Below are positions 17,041-25,423 of a DNA stretch of 64,000 nucleotides, in pieces. Source of the stretch: Arthrobacter sp. Soc17.1.1.1. GTDB lineage: Bacteria > Actinomycetota > Actinomycetes > Actinomycetales > Micrococcaceae. The position numbers were made by a program, and so were the translations under genes. The stretch's first letter is position 1. The number at the start of each line of letters is the position of its first letter. The stretch spans positions 3,596,001 through 3,660,000 of the forward strand of contig NZ_JBAJII010000001.1 of the NCBI RefSeq assembly GCF_036867195.1, in the 5' to 3' direction. The notes below the pieces were generated by a model that saw nothing but the letters and a program-made list of their open reading frames with translations, had not been told where the DNA came from and made no database searches.

Positions 17041-17805
17041 ATGCAACTCAGAGAACAGATCGTGTTGATCACCGGTGGCGGCCGCGGACTTGGCTCCAGC
17101 ATCGTGAGTGCCTTCGCCGCCGAAGGAGCGCGGGTGGTTATCAACTACCGCGCCAGCCACAAGGCCGCCCAGGAACTCGCAACTCGTGTTGGTCCGTCGC
17201 GGGCTGTAGCGCTGGAAGCTGATGTCACCGATCCCGAGCAGGTACGCGCCATGCTCGAACACGCACAGCAACACTTCGGAGCCCCGGTTACCACCGTGGT
17301 CAATAACGCGCTAGCGACTTTTTCCTTCAACGGTGACGCCCGCCCGCGCGCAGCTGAGGTTGGCTGGGACGCATTCGCAGACCAGTTCTACGGAAGTGTT
17401 CGCGGAGCCCTAAACACAACCCAGGCCGCTCTGCCCGGAATGCGGCACCAAGGGTTCGGGCGGGTCATCAACATCGGCACCAACTTGTTCCAAAACCCTG
17501 TAGTTCCCTACCACGACTACACCGCGGCAAAAGCGGCCCTGCTCTCCCTGACCCGCACCTTTGCCAAGGACCTGGGCCAGCACAACGTCACAGTAAACAT
17601 GGTCTCTGGCGGCTTGCTGCGCACCACCGACGCCAGCGCAGCCACCCCCGAAGAGGTCTTCAACCTCATCGCATCCTCCACCCCACTGGGACGTGTCACC
17701 ACGCCGCAGGAATTCGCGGACACAGTCCTCTTCTTCGCCTCGCCCTGGGCCCGGTCGATCACCGGTCAGAACTTGGTGGTCGACGGCGGCCTCGTCATGG
17801 ACTGA
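17041..17805 (+). CDS. SDR-family oxidoreductase under TPP control
   Basis: This 254-residue classical SDR resembles 3-oxoacyl-ACP reductases. It has the cofactor motif TGGGRGLGSS (about residues 12-21), VVNNALATF replacing the usual NNAG, the catalytic Tyr/Lys in YHDYTAAKAAL, and a C-terminal ITGQNLVVDGGLVMD. The usual active-site Ser region reads INIGTN, so the canonical Ser seems to be replaced by Gly/Thr, which is odd. A TPP riboswitch directly upstream places it in the thiamine regulon. A role in salvage or modification of a thiamine precursor is inferred; the sequence does not reveal the substrate. Confidence 0.88.
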   Translation: MQLREQIVLITGGGRGLGSSIVSAFAAEGARVVINYRASHKAAQELATRVGPSRAVALEADVTDPEQVRAMLEHAQQHFGAPVTTVVNNALATFSFNGDARPRAAEVGWDAFADQFYGSVRGALNTTQAALPGMRHQGFGRVINIGTNLFQNPVVPYHDYTAAKAALLSLTRTFAKDLGQHNVTVNMVSGGLLRTTDASAATPEEVFNLIASSTPLGRVTTPQEFADTVLFFASPWARSITGQNLVVDGGLVMD

Positions 17806-18023
17806 CCCGAGAAGCAACCCGGGCCGCACAAGTCTCGGGGCATCAGTCCGTCCGGTCAAGGGATCCTTTGGCGGGACTCACGCACCGGACCGATACACAC
17901 GGTCTCGACCCTCGCACACAGGTGTAGCCGTGACTTGGCACGGGGCTTCATTGCAGCGCTTCTCGATCAGCCCGGCATCGTCGCCTTGGGGCGATTTTTG
18001 CGCAAGACCGGCGACGGCGAGTT
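17806..18023. other. Spacer before the inverted repeat
   Basis: About 220 bp without a recognised gene. One plus frame (from 17935) reads GFIAALLDQPGIVALGRFLR and could be a gene fragment, but it runs on into the repeat unit and has no known match to me. Confidence 0.35.
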
Positions 18024-18520
18024 GATGCACGCTATGGCAGGTGCGTGCATCCTCGTCGCGCTGAGGAGGTGTGCGCTGCTTCCCGCGCCTCCTGACTGGA
18101 GGTCATTGACAAGCGCCTCTCTAGGCGTAGGCGCCGTTGACCCGCCCCGTGTCGGGCGAGTCCACTGGTGGTACGCGAGGAGGTTGCTGTGAGAGGTGTG
18201 TTCGTCGGGCGCCTGATGAAGGCCGGTCGGCTCCTGATGGGAACCCGGACAGAGCGACGCACGGCGGTTGACGCCGAGGCTCGCGCAGTCACGACGCGGA
18301 CGGGCGGATATGTGGTCAATATCGACGCCCAGAGGCTCGCCGACGTCGCGCGATCCGCCGGCCCCGAGGTGGAGATGTTTCTGCCCTGCCAGTTGGGCAC
18401 CTACCTCGAACTCGGCGGGACCATTGCCGCGATCGTGGGCGTGGCAACAACGGACGACCGCTTCGACGCCGACACGCTCTCCGCGTTCACACTCGACGAG
18501 GCGCGGCGCGCGGAAGTGGA
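18024..18520 (+). repeat. Inverted repeat, left unit (497 bp, internally deleted)
   Basis: This stretch matches, in inverted orientation, 22255-23279. The match covers the upstream region and part of the DUF2254 gene with only scattered substitutions. The left unit lacks exactly 528 nt that the right unit has (497 + 528 = 1025). The two units flank 3.7 kb holding a glycosyltransferase, an Lsr2 fragment and IS3 remains. Confidence 0.9.
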
Positions 18521-18638
18521 GAACCCACAAAAACAGTTCCCTATGTTCAGAAACACGGCGAACCCCATCTGTGTCCATGACGACGGGGACGCTTCAACCG
18601 TCTTGCGAATAAGAAATCGATACAGGGTCAGCGGGTGA
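18189..18638 (+). pseudogene. DUF2254 gene copy with in-frame 528-nt deletion and swapped tail
   Basis: Starting at GTG 18189 behind GAGGAGG, the frame reads RGVFVGRLMKAGRL and then jumps to LMGTRTERRTAVDAEARAV, skipping 176 residues that include all N-terminal membrane spans of the intact copy at 21669-23114. Homology ends at 18520 after DEARRAEV; the final residues (ENPQKQF onward) come from unrelated sequence up to the stop at 18638. The deletion ends lie in CTCC at 18231-18234, and the intact gene has CTCC at both deletion borders. The product would be a soluble fragment and is probably non-functional. Confidence 0.85.
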
Positions 18639-18645
18639 AGGTGGG

Positions 18646-19764
18646 ATGGGTGTTGTAAGGATTGAGTGGCGGGGTCGTTTTGAGGGTCACAGCGGGTATG
18701 CGGTGGAGGCACGCAGCTATACGAGCATGTTGCGGAACGCGGGATTTCGTGTCCGGGAGGTTCCTGTGGCTTCCCGGACGCATGGCACTTCCGGCCCCGG
18801 TCCCGTAGGTCGAAAGCAGAGTCTGGCCGCTGCGGACTTGACCATCGTGCATCTGCCTTGGCATGACAGCGGATGGGAAAACACCGACGGAACCGTAGTG
18901 TGGAGGGCCATGTTTGAGACTGCTTCGGTGCCTCCTGCATGGCTGCCGCGCTTGTCCGCGGTGGACGAGGTATGGGTTCCCTCTAATTTCAATGCAGCCA
19001 CTTTTGCGTCCGCTGGAGTTGCCCGGGAAAAGCTGAAAGTCATTCCCGAAACTATCGATCGGGTCTGGGGTGAAATACTCGCTGCACCATATAAGGCGGA
19101 AGGGACCTTTCGGTTTTTGTCCGTGTTCAGGTGGCAGTACCGCAAGGGCTGGGATGTGCTACTGAACGCATACCTTTCAGAGTTCAACAGCTGCGATGAC
19201 GACGTGGAGTTGGTGATCCGGGCTGATCCGCTTGGTGCCGGCGCTCCGGGCGTGGGACAGATCATCGAATCATTCTCCGATCAGGTCCGTCCGGGCAGAA
19301 CACCGAGAATTACCTTGCTCAACAACGCGCTGTCTGAGGCTGAGCTTCGTTCACTCTACAGAAGCTCGCACGCTTTTGTTCTGCCTACCAGAGGTGAAGC
19401 CTGGGGACGTCCCTTCATGGAAGCGATGGCCTGCGGTCTGATAACCATCGGTACAGGCTGGGGTGGCCAGTGCGATTTCATGAACACATCAAATTCACTG
19501 CTGATCGACTACCGTCTGGCACCGGTACCCCCTGCGGCTGTTCACGAGTGGCCGTACTTCCATGGACAGATTTGGGCAGAGCCCTCAGTCGAGAGCCTGC
19601 GGGACTGCATGCGCCGGGCAGTCGAAGGAGGCCCAACGATTGTGGGGAAACAACAGAACGCAGCAGACAGCATTAGAGAACTGTACTCACCGGAGAAAAT
19701 CAGTGAAGCCCTCATCCAGGCGGTCAATATCATCATCGACAAGCAACAAGCCCGTGACACATGA
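18646..19764 (+). CDS. Glycosyltransferase, GT-B fold (GT4-like)
   Basis: A 372-residue retaining-type glycosyltransferase. The C-terminal nucleotide-sugar domain has FRFLSVFRWQYRKGWDVLL, then LLNNALSEAELRSLYRSSHA, then the E-x7-E motif region PTRGEAWGRPFMEAMACGL and GTGWGGQCDFM. The N-terminal domain has HSGYAVEARSYTSMLRNAGF, the acceptor side. Such enzymes build cell-surface polysaccharides or glycoconjugates. Its base composition is clearly less GC-rich than the flanks (ATT, AAA and TTT codons are common), and it sits between inverted repeats and IS remains, so horizontal transfer is likely. No other polysaccharide genes are nearby. Confidence 0.88.
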   Translation: MGVVRIEWRGRFEGHSGYAVEARSYTSMLRNAGFRVREVPVASRTHGTSGPGPVGRKQSLAAADLTIVHLPWHDSGWENTDGTVVWRAMFETASVPPAWLPRLSAVDEVWVPSNFNAATFASAGVAREKLKVIPETIDRVWGEILAAPYKAEGTFRFLSVFRWQYRKGWDVLLNAYLSEFNSCDDDVELVIRADPLGAGAPGVGQIIESFSDQVRPGRTPRITLLNNALSEAELRSLYRSSHAFVLPTRGEAWGRPFMEAMACGLITIGTGWGGQCDFMNTSNSLLIDYRLAPVPPAAVHEWPYFHGQIWAEPSVESLRDCMRRAVEGGPTIVGKQQNAADSIRELYSPEKISEALIQAVNIIIDKQQARDT

Positions 19765-19837
19765 AAACGCAGCTTATTAGATGCTCGACCGTGGACAGGG
19801 CGATGAGCTCGGACACAAATGATGACACATCCAATAA

Positions 19838-19945
19838 AACCTGTCGAAACTCCGTCAGTGGGCGAAGGACAACGGCTATACCGTAAGTTCTCATGGCCGA
19901 ATTTCACACACGATCATCAATGCCTATAACGATGCACATACGTAG
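19838..19945 (+). pseudogene. Lsr2 C-terminal fragment
   Basis: The frame reads KLRQWAKDNGYTVSSHGRIS and then HTIINAYNDAHT followed by TAG. This is the DNA-binding C-terminal domain of Lsr2, with the xRGRI-type minor-groove hook present as HGRI. A stop codon lies just upstream and the dimerisation domain is absent. It is a small relic, probably brought with the lower-GC glycosyltransferase segment, since Lsr2-like genes are common on transferred DNA. Confidence 0.75.
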
Positions 19946-20172
19946 GGGCAGCCGCGGAGCCCCTAGTGTCCGCTTAACCGGCCTTGTTGCGCCTGTGTGC
20001 AGTCACTCGCCGACCGTCCTGGCTTCGTCGTCCTGCGCATGGGGCCGTTGGGGCCGAACGGCGACTTCCTCCCACCCAGCTTGCAAGCGGTTGTGAGCAC
20101 GACTGGGTCTGCTGCACGAATAAGTGATATCTGATGTGGCTTGCCGGAAGGCGGGCCTGGAAGGATGCTACT
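19946..20172. other. Unassigned stretch at the IS border
   Basis: About 230 bp without a recognised gene between the Lsr2 fragment and the OrfA fragment. The part just before 20173 probably includes the left end of the outer IS3-type element; I could not identify its terminal repeat. Confidence 0.35.
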
Positions 20173-20307
20173 GTGCCCAAGCCCTACCCAGATGAGTTCC
20201 ATGACCATGTGGTGCGCGTCGCGAGGAATCGTGAGTCCGGAGTGACGACCGAGCAGGTCGTGAAGGACCTCGGTATTCACCCGATGACGCTGGCGAAGTG
20301 GATTTGA
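20173..20307 (+). pseudogene. IS3-family OrfA fragment (outer element)
   Basis: From GTG 20173 the frame reads PKPYPDEFHDHVVRVARNRE and then EQVVKDLGIHPMTLAKWI before a stop at 20305-20307. This is the N-terminal helix-turn-helix part of an IS3-type OrfA. The rest is cut off where the opposite-strand IS3 copy begins. A matching OrfB N-terminal fragment is on the other side of that copy (21451-21636). Confidence 0.8.
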
Positions 20308-21395
20308 ACCGCCGTCCTTGATCCAGGTCACGATGGCCAGGTGCAGATCAGCCTGCGTTGCCCACCGCCGGCTGTCGAGCACATTCTTTTGCAGGAGCGA
20401 GAAAAAGGACTTCATGGCCGCGTTGTCGGCGCACGTGCCGACCCTGCCCGTGGATCCGATGAGCCCATTGTTCTTCAAGGTGCGCACGAAGGCGTTGGAT
20501 CGGAATTGGGATCCGCGGTCGCTGTGCACGAGGGTTCCTGCCGGTTCCCGGAGCCCTATCGCGTTATGGAGGGCTGAGACGGCCAGGGGCGTTTTCATCC
20601 GTGCATCGATGGAGTAGCCCACGATCCGGTTGGAGCAGACGTCCTTGATCGCGCATACGTAGAGCTTGCCCTCGTCGGTACGGGGACACGGTGATATCCG
20701 TGAGCCACGTCTGGTCCGGGCCCGTCGCGGTGAAGTCCCGCTGGACGTGGTCATCGTGCACCGGCGGGCCGGCCTTGCGGGTCAGTCCGCGTTTCTTGGC
20801 GAGCACGGACCGGATCTACTGGGTGCTGCACAGCCGTGCGACTCGGTTCTCGCCGGCGCTGAAGCCCTGCTCCTGAAGCTCGTCGGCGATGAACCGGTAC
20901 CCGAACGCGGGATCGTCCCGGTGGACATCTATCGCGGCATTGATCAGGTGCGCGTCGGACCCAGTCGCGGTCCGTGAGCGGCGCGGCCTTCCAAGCGTAG
21001 ATGGACTGTTTGGAGAACCCCAGCACCCGGCAGTCCACCGCGACGTGGACACCGCCAGCGGCAAGGTCAAGGACCAGCGGATAGGTCATTGTGGGGGCAG
21101 TTCCCGGGGGAAGAAAGCCGCTGCCCGGCGCAGGATCTCGTTCTCCTGCTCGAGCAACCGGATCCGCTTCCGGACATCCCTGAGCTCTGCCGCTTCCGTC
21201 TCTGTCACGCAGGGACGAGCGCCGTCCTCGATGTCCGCTTCCTTCAGCCAGTCAGGCAGGGTCACCTCGGAGATCCCGAAGTCCTTGGCGATCTGCGAGA
21301 TCGGAGGCTCATGCTTCCGGGCGACGGAGACCACGTCGCGGTGGAACTCGGCGGGGAAAGGCTTGGCATGGGAACATCCTTGCTACAAGGACTGA
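20308..21395 (-). mobile_element. Degenerate IS3-family element (orfA + orfB, several frameshifts)
   Basis: Read leftward, OrfA (about 21395-21086) gives KPFPAEFHRDVVSVARKHE and the leucine-zipper end RIRLLEQENEILRRAAAFF, but its start codon is out of frame. OrfB begins at 21089 with MTYPLVLDLAAGGVHVAVDC. It then needs frame changes near 20960, 20810 and 20690 to read HLINAAIDVHRDDPAFGYRF, KKRGLTRKAGPPVHDDHV, the DDE region TWLTDIT, GTLVHSDRGSQFRSNAF and NAAMKSFFSLLQKNVL. It stops short after AIVTWI at the junction with the outer element, so the 3' end is missing. The element cannot move by itself. Confidence 0.85.
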
Positions 21396-21450
21396 ATCCT
21401 CACAAGTCAGGAGTCAAGCAAACCCGGGGCAGTCCGAACCTGGCGGGATA

Positions 21451-21636
21451 ACGTTCTACCCGCTCGTGAGAGAGCTCGCCGGCTCGGGGATTCCCGTGAA
21501 GGTGACGTGCCGGGGCCTCAAGTTCTCGCGGCAGCCCTACTACCGGTGGTTGGCAGTACCCATCACGACCAGCGAGCTGGTGGAGGCGCGTCGCGTTCCA
21601 GGCGGGGTACCCCCGGCGTGCATCGTCAGCGGATGA
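21451..21636 (+). pseudogene. IS3-family OrfB N-terminal fragment (outer element)
   Basis: The frame reads TFYPLVRELAGSGIPVKVTC and then FSRQPYYRWLAVPIT, the start of an IS3 OrfB of a different subgroup from the nested minus-strand copy. It then diverges into unrelated sequence with a stop at 21634-21636. With the OrfA fragment at 20173 it marks the remains of an element interrupted by the minus-strand IS. Confidence 0.75.
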
Positions 21637-21668
21637 GGTAACCGTGGATTGATCCGGGTGTCAGGTGG

Positions 21669-23114
21669 TTATGTCTCGGTGCGTGCTGTACTCGTGGTGG
21701 GGAGTGCTTCTGGCACGGAGGTGCCGCCTTGTAGCGTCGACGGGTCGGAGAGCAGGTTTTTCGTCGCGGTCCGGAGGGTGTCTTGAACCTGCTGCACGGG
21801 ATGGATGGCCCTGCCTGCGGTCGTGAGGGCGTCGACGAGCTCGGCGAGTGCGGCCATGAGAGCAGGAGATTCGGTTTGCTGGGTGACCGACGGGAGCGCG
21901 GCGTGCAGCGAACGCAGGAGTTCATCCTGGTGATGCCCGGAGCTCAGACGCGGTAACGCGTGCGCGAACGAGGTAATCAGGAGCGCGGCAGTATCGGATT
22001 GTCGTGATTGGAACGAGGCCATGAGAAGGGTGCCGAAACTCCGGAGTACCCGCTCGATCGCCCCGTCCGTGTACACGACGGGAAGAGGCTCCTGGCCTTC
22101 AGATGAAGCGTCCCACATCTGTTCTTCGATGATCGCCCATCGGCCGATGAGGTCACGTAGTTGGTGGATCGCGGCGTTGGCGGTGAACGGGCTCTGCGTG
22201 CTGGTTCCGGTCATCCAGGCGATGTCCGCGAGTTGGTCGATGGAGTACCCGGAATCCACTTCCGCGCGCCGCGCCTCGTCGAGTGTGAACGCGGAGAGCG
22301 TGTCGGCGTCGAAGCGGTCGTCCGTTGTTGCCACGCCCACGATCGCGGCAATGGTCCCGCCGAGTTCGAGGTAGGTGCCCAACTGGCAGGGCAGAAACAT
22401 CTCCACCTCGGGGCCGGCGGATCGCGCGACGTCGGCGAGCCTCTGGGCGTCGATATTGACCACATATCCGCCCGTCCGCGTCGTGACGGCGCGCGCCTCG
22501 GCGTCAACCGCCGTGCGTCGCTCTGTCCGGGTTCCCATCAGGAGCAGGCATTCGTCTTCGTGGGCCCGCAGCGCGAGTTCGTGGATCGAATTCACCACAC
22601 ACTCCGGACGCATCTGGTCGACGGCCGAGTGGATCAGCAGCAGCAGCATCACCAGGGATCCGACGGTCAGCACCAATGCTGCGAACGCCCCGATGACGGG
22701 CGGGGAATCTGACCCTGCGCAGGCGAACACAATGAAAGAAAATGCGGTCGCACCGATGAAGTACCCCACGTAGAACTGGTTCGCGCGGCGTCGAAGGTAC
22801 TGGTCGAACACCACGGCCCCCAGGAAGTTCGATGTCTGTTGTACCGAGATGAGCAGCATCGAGAACGTGATTGACGTGACCGTCATCAGACTCGCCGCGA
22901 CCACGCCGACGAACCCCGCGACACTCGAAGCGGGAATGATCGACCCTGCAACCTGGCGCAGCGCGGGAACGCTTCCCTGAGTGTCCCAAAGCGCCACCCC
23001 CACAGCCGCGACACAGAACACCCCCGTGATGATCAGCGGAAGCACCAGGAACTCATTCATTCCTCGTCGGAGACGTCCGGCCTTCATCAGGCGCCCGACG
23101 AACACACCTCTCAC
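21669..23114 (-). CDS. DUF2254 membrane protein
   Basis: This 481-residue protein is the intact copy of the duplicated gene. Its N-terminal third holds four membrane spans (VLPLIITGVFCVAAVGVAL; SVAGFVGVVAASLMTVTS; FIGATAFSFIVFACA; GAFAALVLTVGSLVMLLLLI), and a large soluble domain follows, as in DUF2254. The usual SITFSMLLISVQQTSNFLGA segment after span two is present. The GTG start at 23114 is set by GAGGAGG six bases upstream. Function of the family is unknown. A deleted, inverted copy lies at 18189. Confidence 0.88.
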   Translation of the reverse strand: MRGVFVGRLMKAGRLRRGMNEFLVLPLIITGVFCVAAVGVALWDTQGSVPALRQVAGSIIPASSVAGFVGVVAASLMTVTSITFSMLLISVQQTSNFLGAVVFDQYLRRRANQFYVGYFIGATAFSFIVFACAGSDSPPVIGAFAALVLTVGSLVMLLLLIHSAVDQMRPECVVNSIHELALRAHEDECLLLMGTRTERRTAVDAEARAVTTRTGGYVVNIDAQRLADVARSAGPEVEMFLPCQLGTYLELGGTIAAIVGVATTDDRFDADTLSAFTLDEARRAEVDSGYSIDQLADIAWMTGTSTQSPFTANAAIHQLRDLIGRWAIIEEQMWDASSEGQEPLPVVYTDGAIERVLRSFGTLLMASFQSRQSDTAALLITSFAHALPRLSSGHHQDELLRSLHAALPSVTQQTESPALMAALAELVDALTTAGRAIHPVQQVQDTLRTATKNLLSDPSTLQGGTSVPEALPTTSTARTET

Positions 23115-23279
23115 AGCAACCTCCTCGCGTACCACCAGTGGACTCGCCCGACACGGGGCGGGTCAACGGCGCCTACGCCTAGAGAGGCACTTGTCAAAGA
23201 CCTCCAGTCAGGAGGCGCGGGAAGCAGCGCACACCTCCTCAGCACGACGAGGATGCACGCACCTGCCACAGCGTGCATC
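22255..23279 (-). repeat. Inverted repeat, right unit (1025 bp)
   Basis: Full-length partner of the repeat at 18024-18520. It includes about 165 bp of upstream sequence and the first 860 bp of the intact DUF2254 gene. Equality of lengths after adding the 528-nt deletion shows no other indel between the copies. Scattered substitutions show the duplication is not brand new. Confidence 0.9.
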
Positions 23280-23386
23280 GCGGAGTTCATTCACACTCTT
23301 CCTGCAAGTGTGTCGCAACCGGTGAGTTGCAGGACACCAGGACGAGACACCCTAACTTCCCGCCGCTACTGCTCGATCTGTGTCTT

Positions 23387-23413
23387 GATACCCCGTCTCA
23401 TAGACGGGGTATC
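23387..23413. repeat. Perfect inverted repeat, 12-bp arms
   Basis: GATACCCCGTCT and AGACGGGGTATC flank a 3-base loop CAT. There is no T-run, so it is not a standard intrinsic terminator. It sits between the DUF2254 upstream region and the 3' end of the peptidase gene and could be an operator, a processing site or a mobile-element end. Confidence 0.7.
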
Positions 23414-23490
23414 GGATGTACGGCAGAAGCGTTGGTTGCAAGACACCTTGACCGGGTGATGATCAGGACGCCAGATGTGAGTCGTTGTCC

Positions 23491-24180
23491 TCAGCGGTCC
23501 TGCTCGGTTTCCTGAGGGAACTGGTGCCAGCTTCCTTCGGAGACCACTTTCACGGTGCCGTCCACGACGGAAATCGCCGTTTGGTCGTCAATCGCATACG
23601 CGGGCCCAGCAATGCCCGCAGCCCACCGGTGCGCGCTCTCGGAGGTGTTCGAGGACCAGCCCGGGTAATCCAGGTGAGGAAAAATCGAAAAACCCACCGC
23701 GCCCAGCGCCTCGTCACCCCCCTCAGGGTTCCAGTCCAGGAACTGCCGGCCGACCCGCGGGGTCATCACCATGCTGCCAGCACTCACGCCGACCCAGACG
23801 GTGTCGGTCAACGACGGCAGCTGATCTGCCAAACCCGACTGTTGCATCCAATGCGCGAGGTAGATCGCCTCCCCACCATCCACAAGTAGGGCGTCGGCCT
23901 TCCGCACCCAGGGAATCCAGCGGGTCGGAGCAATGCTCGGCAAGGCCGTCAACTCCAGAACACCGATCGACTTCCAGCCCAACTCGATCAAACCCCGCCC
24001 GTTCGGCTCCCCACCAGTCGTCGACCTCCACACCGACTGCGGTGAGCACATCGGCTGCCCCCACTGCGCGGTCGGGATGAAACGGGCATCGCAATCCTCA
24101 ACGGGCTTCCCAAGCATGTCCACCAACACCGCGCGGATTGACGAGTTGGTGACACCCCCGGATGTCAGCAGCAGCCTCAT
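23491..24180 (-). CDS. Peptidase E-like protein (family S51)
   Basis: This 229-residue protein has the class-I glutamine-amidotransferase-like fold of peptidase S51. The nucleophile elbow is WVGVSAGSMV with a Ser nucleophile, LLVDGGEAIYLAHWM precedes it, and the His region is FSIFPHLDYPG. Dipeptidase E members cleave Asp-X dipeptides; cyanophycinases belong to the same family. GGAG lies 7 nt upstream of the ATG at 24180. Isolated gene with no operon partner. Confidence 0.85.
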   Translation of the reverse strand: MRLLLTSGGVTNSSIRAVLVDMLGKPVEDCDARFIPTAQWGQPMCSPQSVWRSTTGGEPNGRGLIELGWKSIGVLELTALPSIAPTRWIPWVRKADALLVDGGEAIYLAHWMQQSGLADQLPSLTDTVWVGVSAGSMVMTPRVGRQFLDWNPEGGDEALGAVGFSIFPHLDYPGWSSNTSESAHRWAAGIAGPAYAIDDQTAISVVDGTVKVVSEGSWHQFPQETEQDR

Positions 24181-24300
24181 AATCGACTCCTCACCGAGAG
24201 AATGGGCCCCTCCCGTGCCGGCTCACCTGACAGATGCAGCAACCGTACCGCCATCACCTCTGAGCCGGCCTACTCAATGAACTCCTCAGGCAGTGGTTCT

Positions 24301-25127
24301 TCATGCCCCTTCACCTCTGAGGTCGAAGTCGAGGTCCAGGCACTCCGGGCTGGAGAGCTCCCGCCAGGCGGAGATCACCCGCGCGCTGGGCAGGGCCGCG
24401 GCGATCGGCATCCGATCAACCCCGACCAGTTGGTCGAGGTCGAGTCCGGTGAGTGCGGCGATGTCGCGGATCGGCACCTGGAAGGTCCGAAACGGCCCCA
24501 ACGGTGGCGCGTCATCGCCAACAGCGTCCCCAACAGCGCCGGGCTTCGGCACGTCATCGAAGTCAGCGAGCTGCGGGGTCTGGTCAACGACGTACCCGGT
24601 GGCTGCGAGCGAGCCTCCCTGCAGGAAGACGGCGACCTTGAAGTAGCGCAGCGGAATCTCCATGCCCCGGTAGACGGGGTCGACGTCGCTGAAGATCGGG
24701 GCCGTGAACACGATCAGGCGCCGGCCGTTGTCGGCGGCGTCCTCGGGGAGGTAGGACTCCAGACCCAGCCAGAGCTCGAGTCCTTGGTTGAACTTCGCGG
24801 CCTGCGGGGCGGCGTTGGTGTAGTGGAAGGTGTCCTCGTTGGCCTGCTGCGCCTCGGTCCGGGTGTCCCCCACACTGCTGATGCTCGGCGGACGAGGTCC
24901 ATGAGCTTCGCCCCGTCGATCCCAAGAGCCGTGATCGCAGCCGGGCGTTTGTCCGGGCGCATCAGCACCGAGAAGTGCGTGTACGGGAGCAGGACCGTCT
25001 CGACGCCGGGCAGCGGTGGCACGGGCACTGGGACGCCGATGAACTGCTCGTCGAACCCAGCGCGACCGGCAAGACCCGCGGCCGTGGCAGTGTAAGCGGA
25101 GTGGGGTGTGGGCAGGGTGGCGTCCAT
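24301..25127 (-). pseudogene. DNA/RNA non-specific endonuclease, active site deleted
   Basis: The 5' part (from ATG 25127) reads GFDEQFIGVPVPVPPLPGVE, HFSVLMRPDKRPAAITALGI and DGAKLMDL. The 3' part, in another frame, reads TRTEAQQANEDTFHYTNAAP, FNQGLELWLGLESYL and RRLIVFTAPIFSDVDPVYRG, all typical of NUC-family non-specific nucleases. Between them the usual segment with the catalytic DRGH motif is gone: DGAKLMDL joins directly to LVRRASAVWG. In addition a one-G loss in a G run near 24880 shifts the frame. Without the catalytic His the gene cannot encode an active nuclease. Confidence 0.85.
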
Positions 25128-25423
25128 CCGGTGAAGTTACCCGCGGCAGGTGACAGCGCGATGAACGGTGTCCCCTAGAGCGGGATAGGACCAGTTACGA
25201 CAATGGCAAGGCCAGCAACAGGAACCGGCACCGCGGCCCAGACCGTAGCGACACTGGCCGCGATCTGGGGCTGCCGAGTTGTGTCTGTTGGCTCATGCCC
25301 GAGAGCTATGTACTGCAACCTTCGTGTGCGACACAGTGTCGCTCTTGAGATTGAGAAGCACGGATATCTGGGCGTTGTGAGAACCTGCGGGGTGCTGAGT
25401 CGCATCGATTCGATGGCGCTACC
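25128..25423. other. Intergenic stretch, nothing recognised
   Basis: About 300 bp between the dead nuclease and the 3' end of the TPR membrane protein. Short frames on both strands have no recognisable domain or ribosome site. Confidence 0.4.

Noticed and set aside
16411..17274. Minus-strand frame across the hexamer array and the second riboswitch
   Set aside because: It gives a Gln-Val dipeptide run and overlaps a plus-strand TPP riboswitch and the start of an SDR gene.
17935..18192. Plus-strand 85-codon frame entering the inverted repeat
   Set aside because: It reads through the DUF2254 upstream region in the wrong frame, with no domain; at most its first 30 codons are a gene fragment.
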